Part shown: one piece after another, positions 51,728-51,867 of the stretch | How the letters are laid out: each line of letters opens with the position of its first letter | Position numbering within the stretch: position 1 is the first letter of the stretch | Program-made: the position numbers and the translations under genes | The notes under the pieces: generated by a model | Database searches by the model: none | Seen by the model: only the letters and a program-made list of their open reading frames with translations | What the model was told of the DNA's origin: nothing | NCBI GenBank assembly: GCA_016125045.1 | Contig: WGML01000011.1 | Coordinates: forward strand, 1 to 51,867 | Reading direction: 5' to 3' | DNA: 51,867 nt | DNA from: a bacterium | Lineage (GTDB): Bacteria; Pseudomonadota; Alphaproteobacteria; Caulobacterales; Hyphomonadaceae

Positions 51728-51867
51728 TGAACCTCCCCGGGTTTGCCGGAGGCTCCTTTGCTTGAGAGATTGGAGCCATGACAGAGCAGAGACGACAGGG
51801 GCGGTATTCGCCTGAGGTGCGTGAGCGCGCCGTAAGAATGGTTGAGCAGCAGCGTCACGAGCATGCC
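51728..51867 (+). mobile_element. IS3-family insertion sequence, left end
   Basis: The terminal repeat begins TGAACCTCCCCGGGTTTGCC at 51728, a form typical of the IS3-subgroup ends (TGAACCGCCCCGG...). Transposase OrfA begins 50 bp inside. The element runs off the window. It differs from the IS at position 1-140, whose ends and OrfA are of another subgroup. Confidence 0.8.
51778..51867 (+). CDS. IS3-family transposase OrfA, N-terminal 30 residues
   Basis: ATG at 51778 after GGAG opens MTEQRRQGRYSPEVRERAVR followed by MVEQQRHEHA, the usual start of IS3-group OrfA helix-turn-helix proteins. The gene continues outside the window. Confidence 0.85.
   Translation, partial: MTEQRRQGRYSPEVRERAVRMVEQQRHEHA

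Noticed and set aside
51520..51864. 114-codon minus-strand frame ending GSRNRTEDLKITNHALYQLS
   Set aside because: The ending is the well-known mistranslation of a tRNA gene; the frame crosses tRNA-Thr and the IS end.
1..51867. CRISPR arrays, rRNA genes, riboswitches and prophage structural genes
   Set aside because: No regularly spaced repeats, rRNA sequence, conserved riboswitch core or capsid/tail motifs were found.

Overview
The window comes from a high-GC alphaproteobacterial chromosome. Pointers are a class I (archaeal-type) lysyl-tRNA synthetase, a PetP/PetR-like MarR-response regulator pair beside ilvE, a UrcA-family protein, a ligase-associated DNA repair set (DEXH helicase, MBL-fold exonuclease, ATP-dependent ligase) and a Ti/IncP-like trb transfer operon. 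The overall flavour is Caulobacterales/Hyphomonadaceae-like, but the genus cannot be fixed from sequence reading alone.

Region 1 (1-~15,200) is the right part of an integrative and conjugative element (ICE). An IS3-family insertion (1-140) cuts traG, of which only the 3' part remains. It is followed by a compact operon copG-trbB-C-D-E-J-L-F-G-I (trbK not seen), then a strong inverted repeat. Next comes a defence block: a leftward CBASS operon of the short type II (E2-only) kind, made of a CD-NTase, an E2-like conjugating protein and a patatin phospholipase effector, and a rightward AbiEi/AbiEii toxin-antitoxin pair with its own promoter/operator. The ICE appears to end inside the 5' end of dusA: a 35-codon fragment (15,135-15,242, minus) starts like a native DusA and runs into foreign sequence. 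This predicts that the rest of dusA lies at the unseen left end of the element.

Region 2 (15.8-31.3 kb) is chromosomal backbone: an enoyl-CoA hydratase/GST/TetR group, DUF502 and DUF3089 proteins, the repair helicase, exonuclease and ligase dispersed among other genes, a thioesterase, a Tat-exported carboxylesterase and an MscS channel.

Region 3 (31.3-51.2 kb) holds the most unusual gene of the window, a ribbon-helix-helix domain fused to a complete PII signalling protein. A second ribosome binding site sits exactly where a free-standing PII would start. Around it are a CheY-like regulator, quinone oxidoreductase, urcA, pyrD, a LexA/S24-type repressor with a clear operator, lysK, a small membrane protein/HTH repressor pair, bfd-bfr, VanZ-like and hydrolase genes, sixA, a Ca/Na antiporter preceded by an unannotated 26-residue membrane peptide, an SRAP protein, ilvE, and a MarR-response regulator-histidine kinase set. 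A short Rhs remnant follows.

Region 4 (51.5 kb to the end) is a second mobile hotspot: tRNA-Thr(TGT), three tandem 12-bp repeats, a possible 3' remnant of a coding sequence, and the left end of a second IS3-family element.
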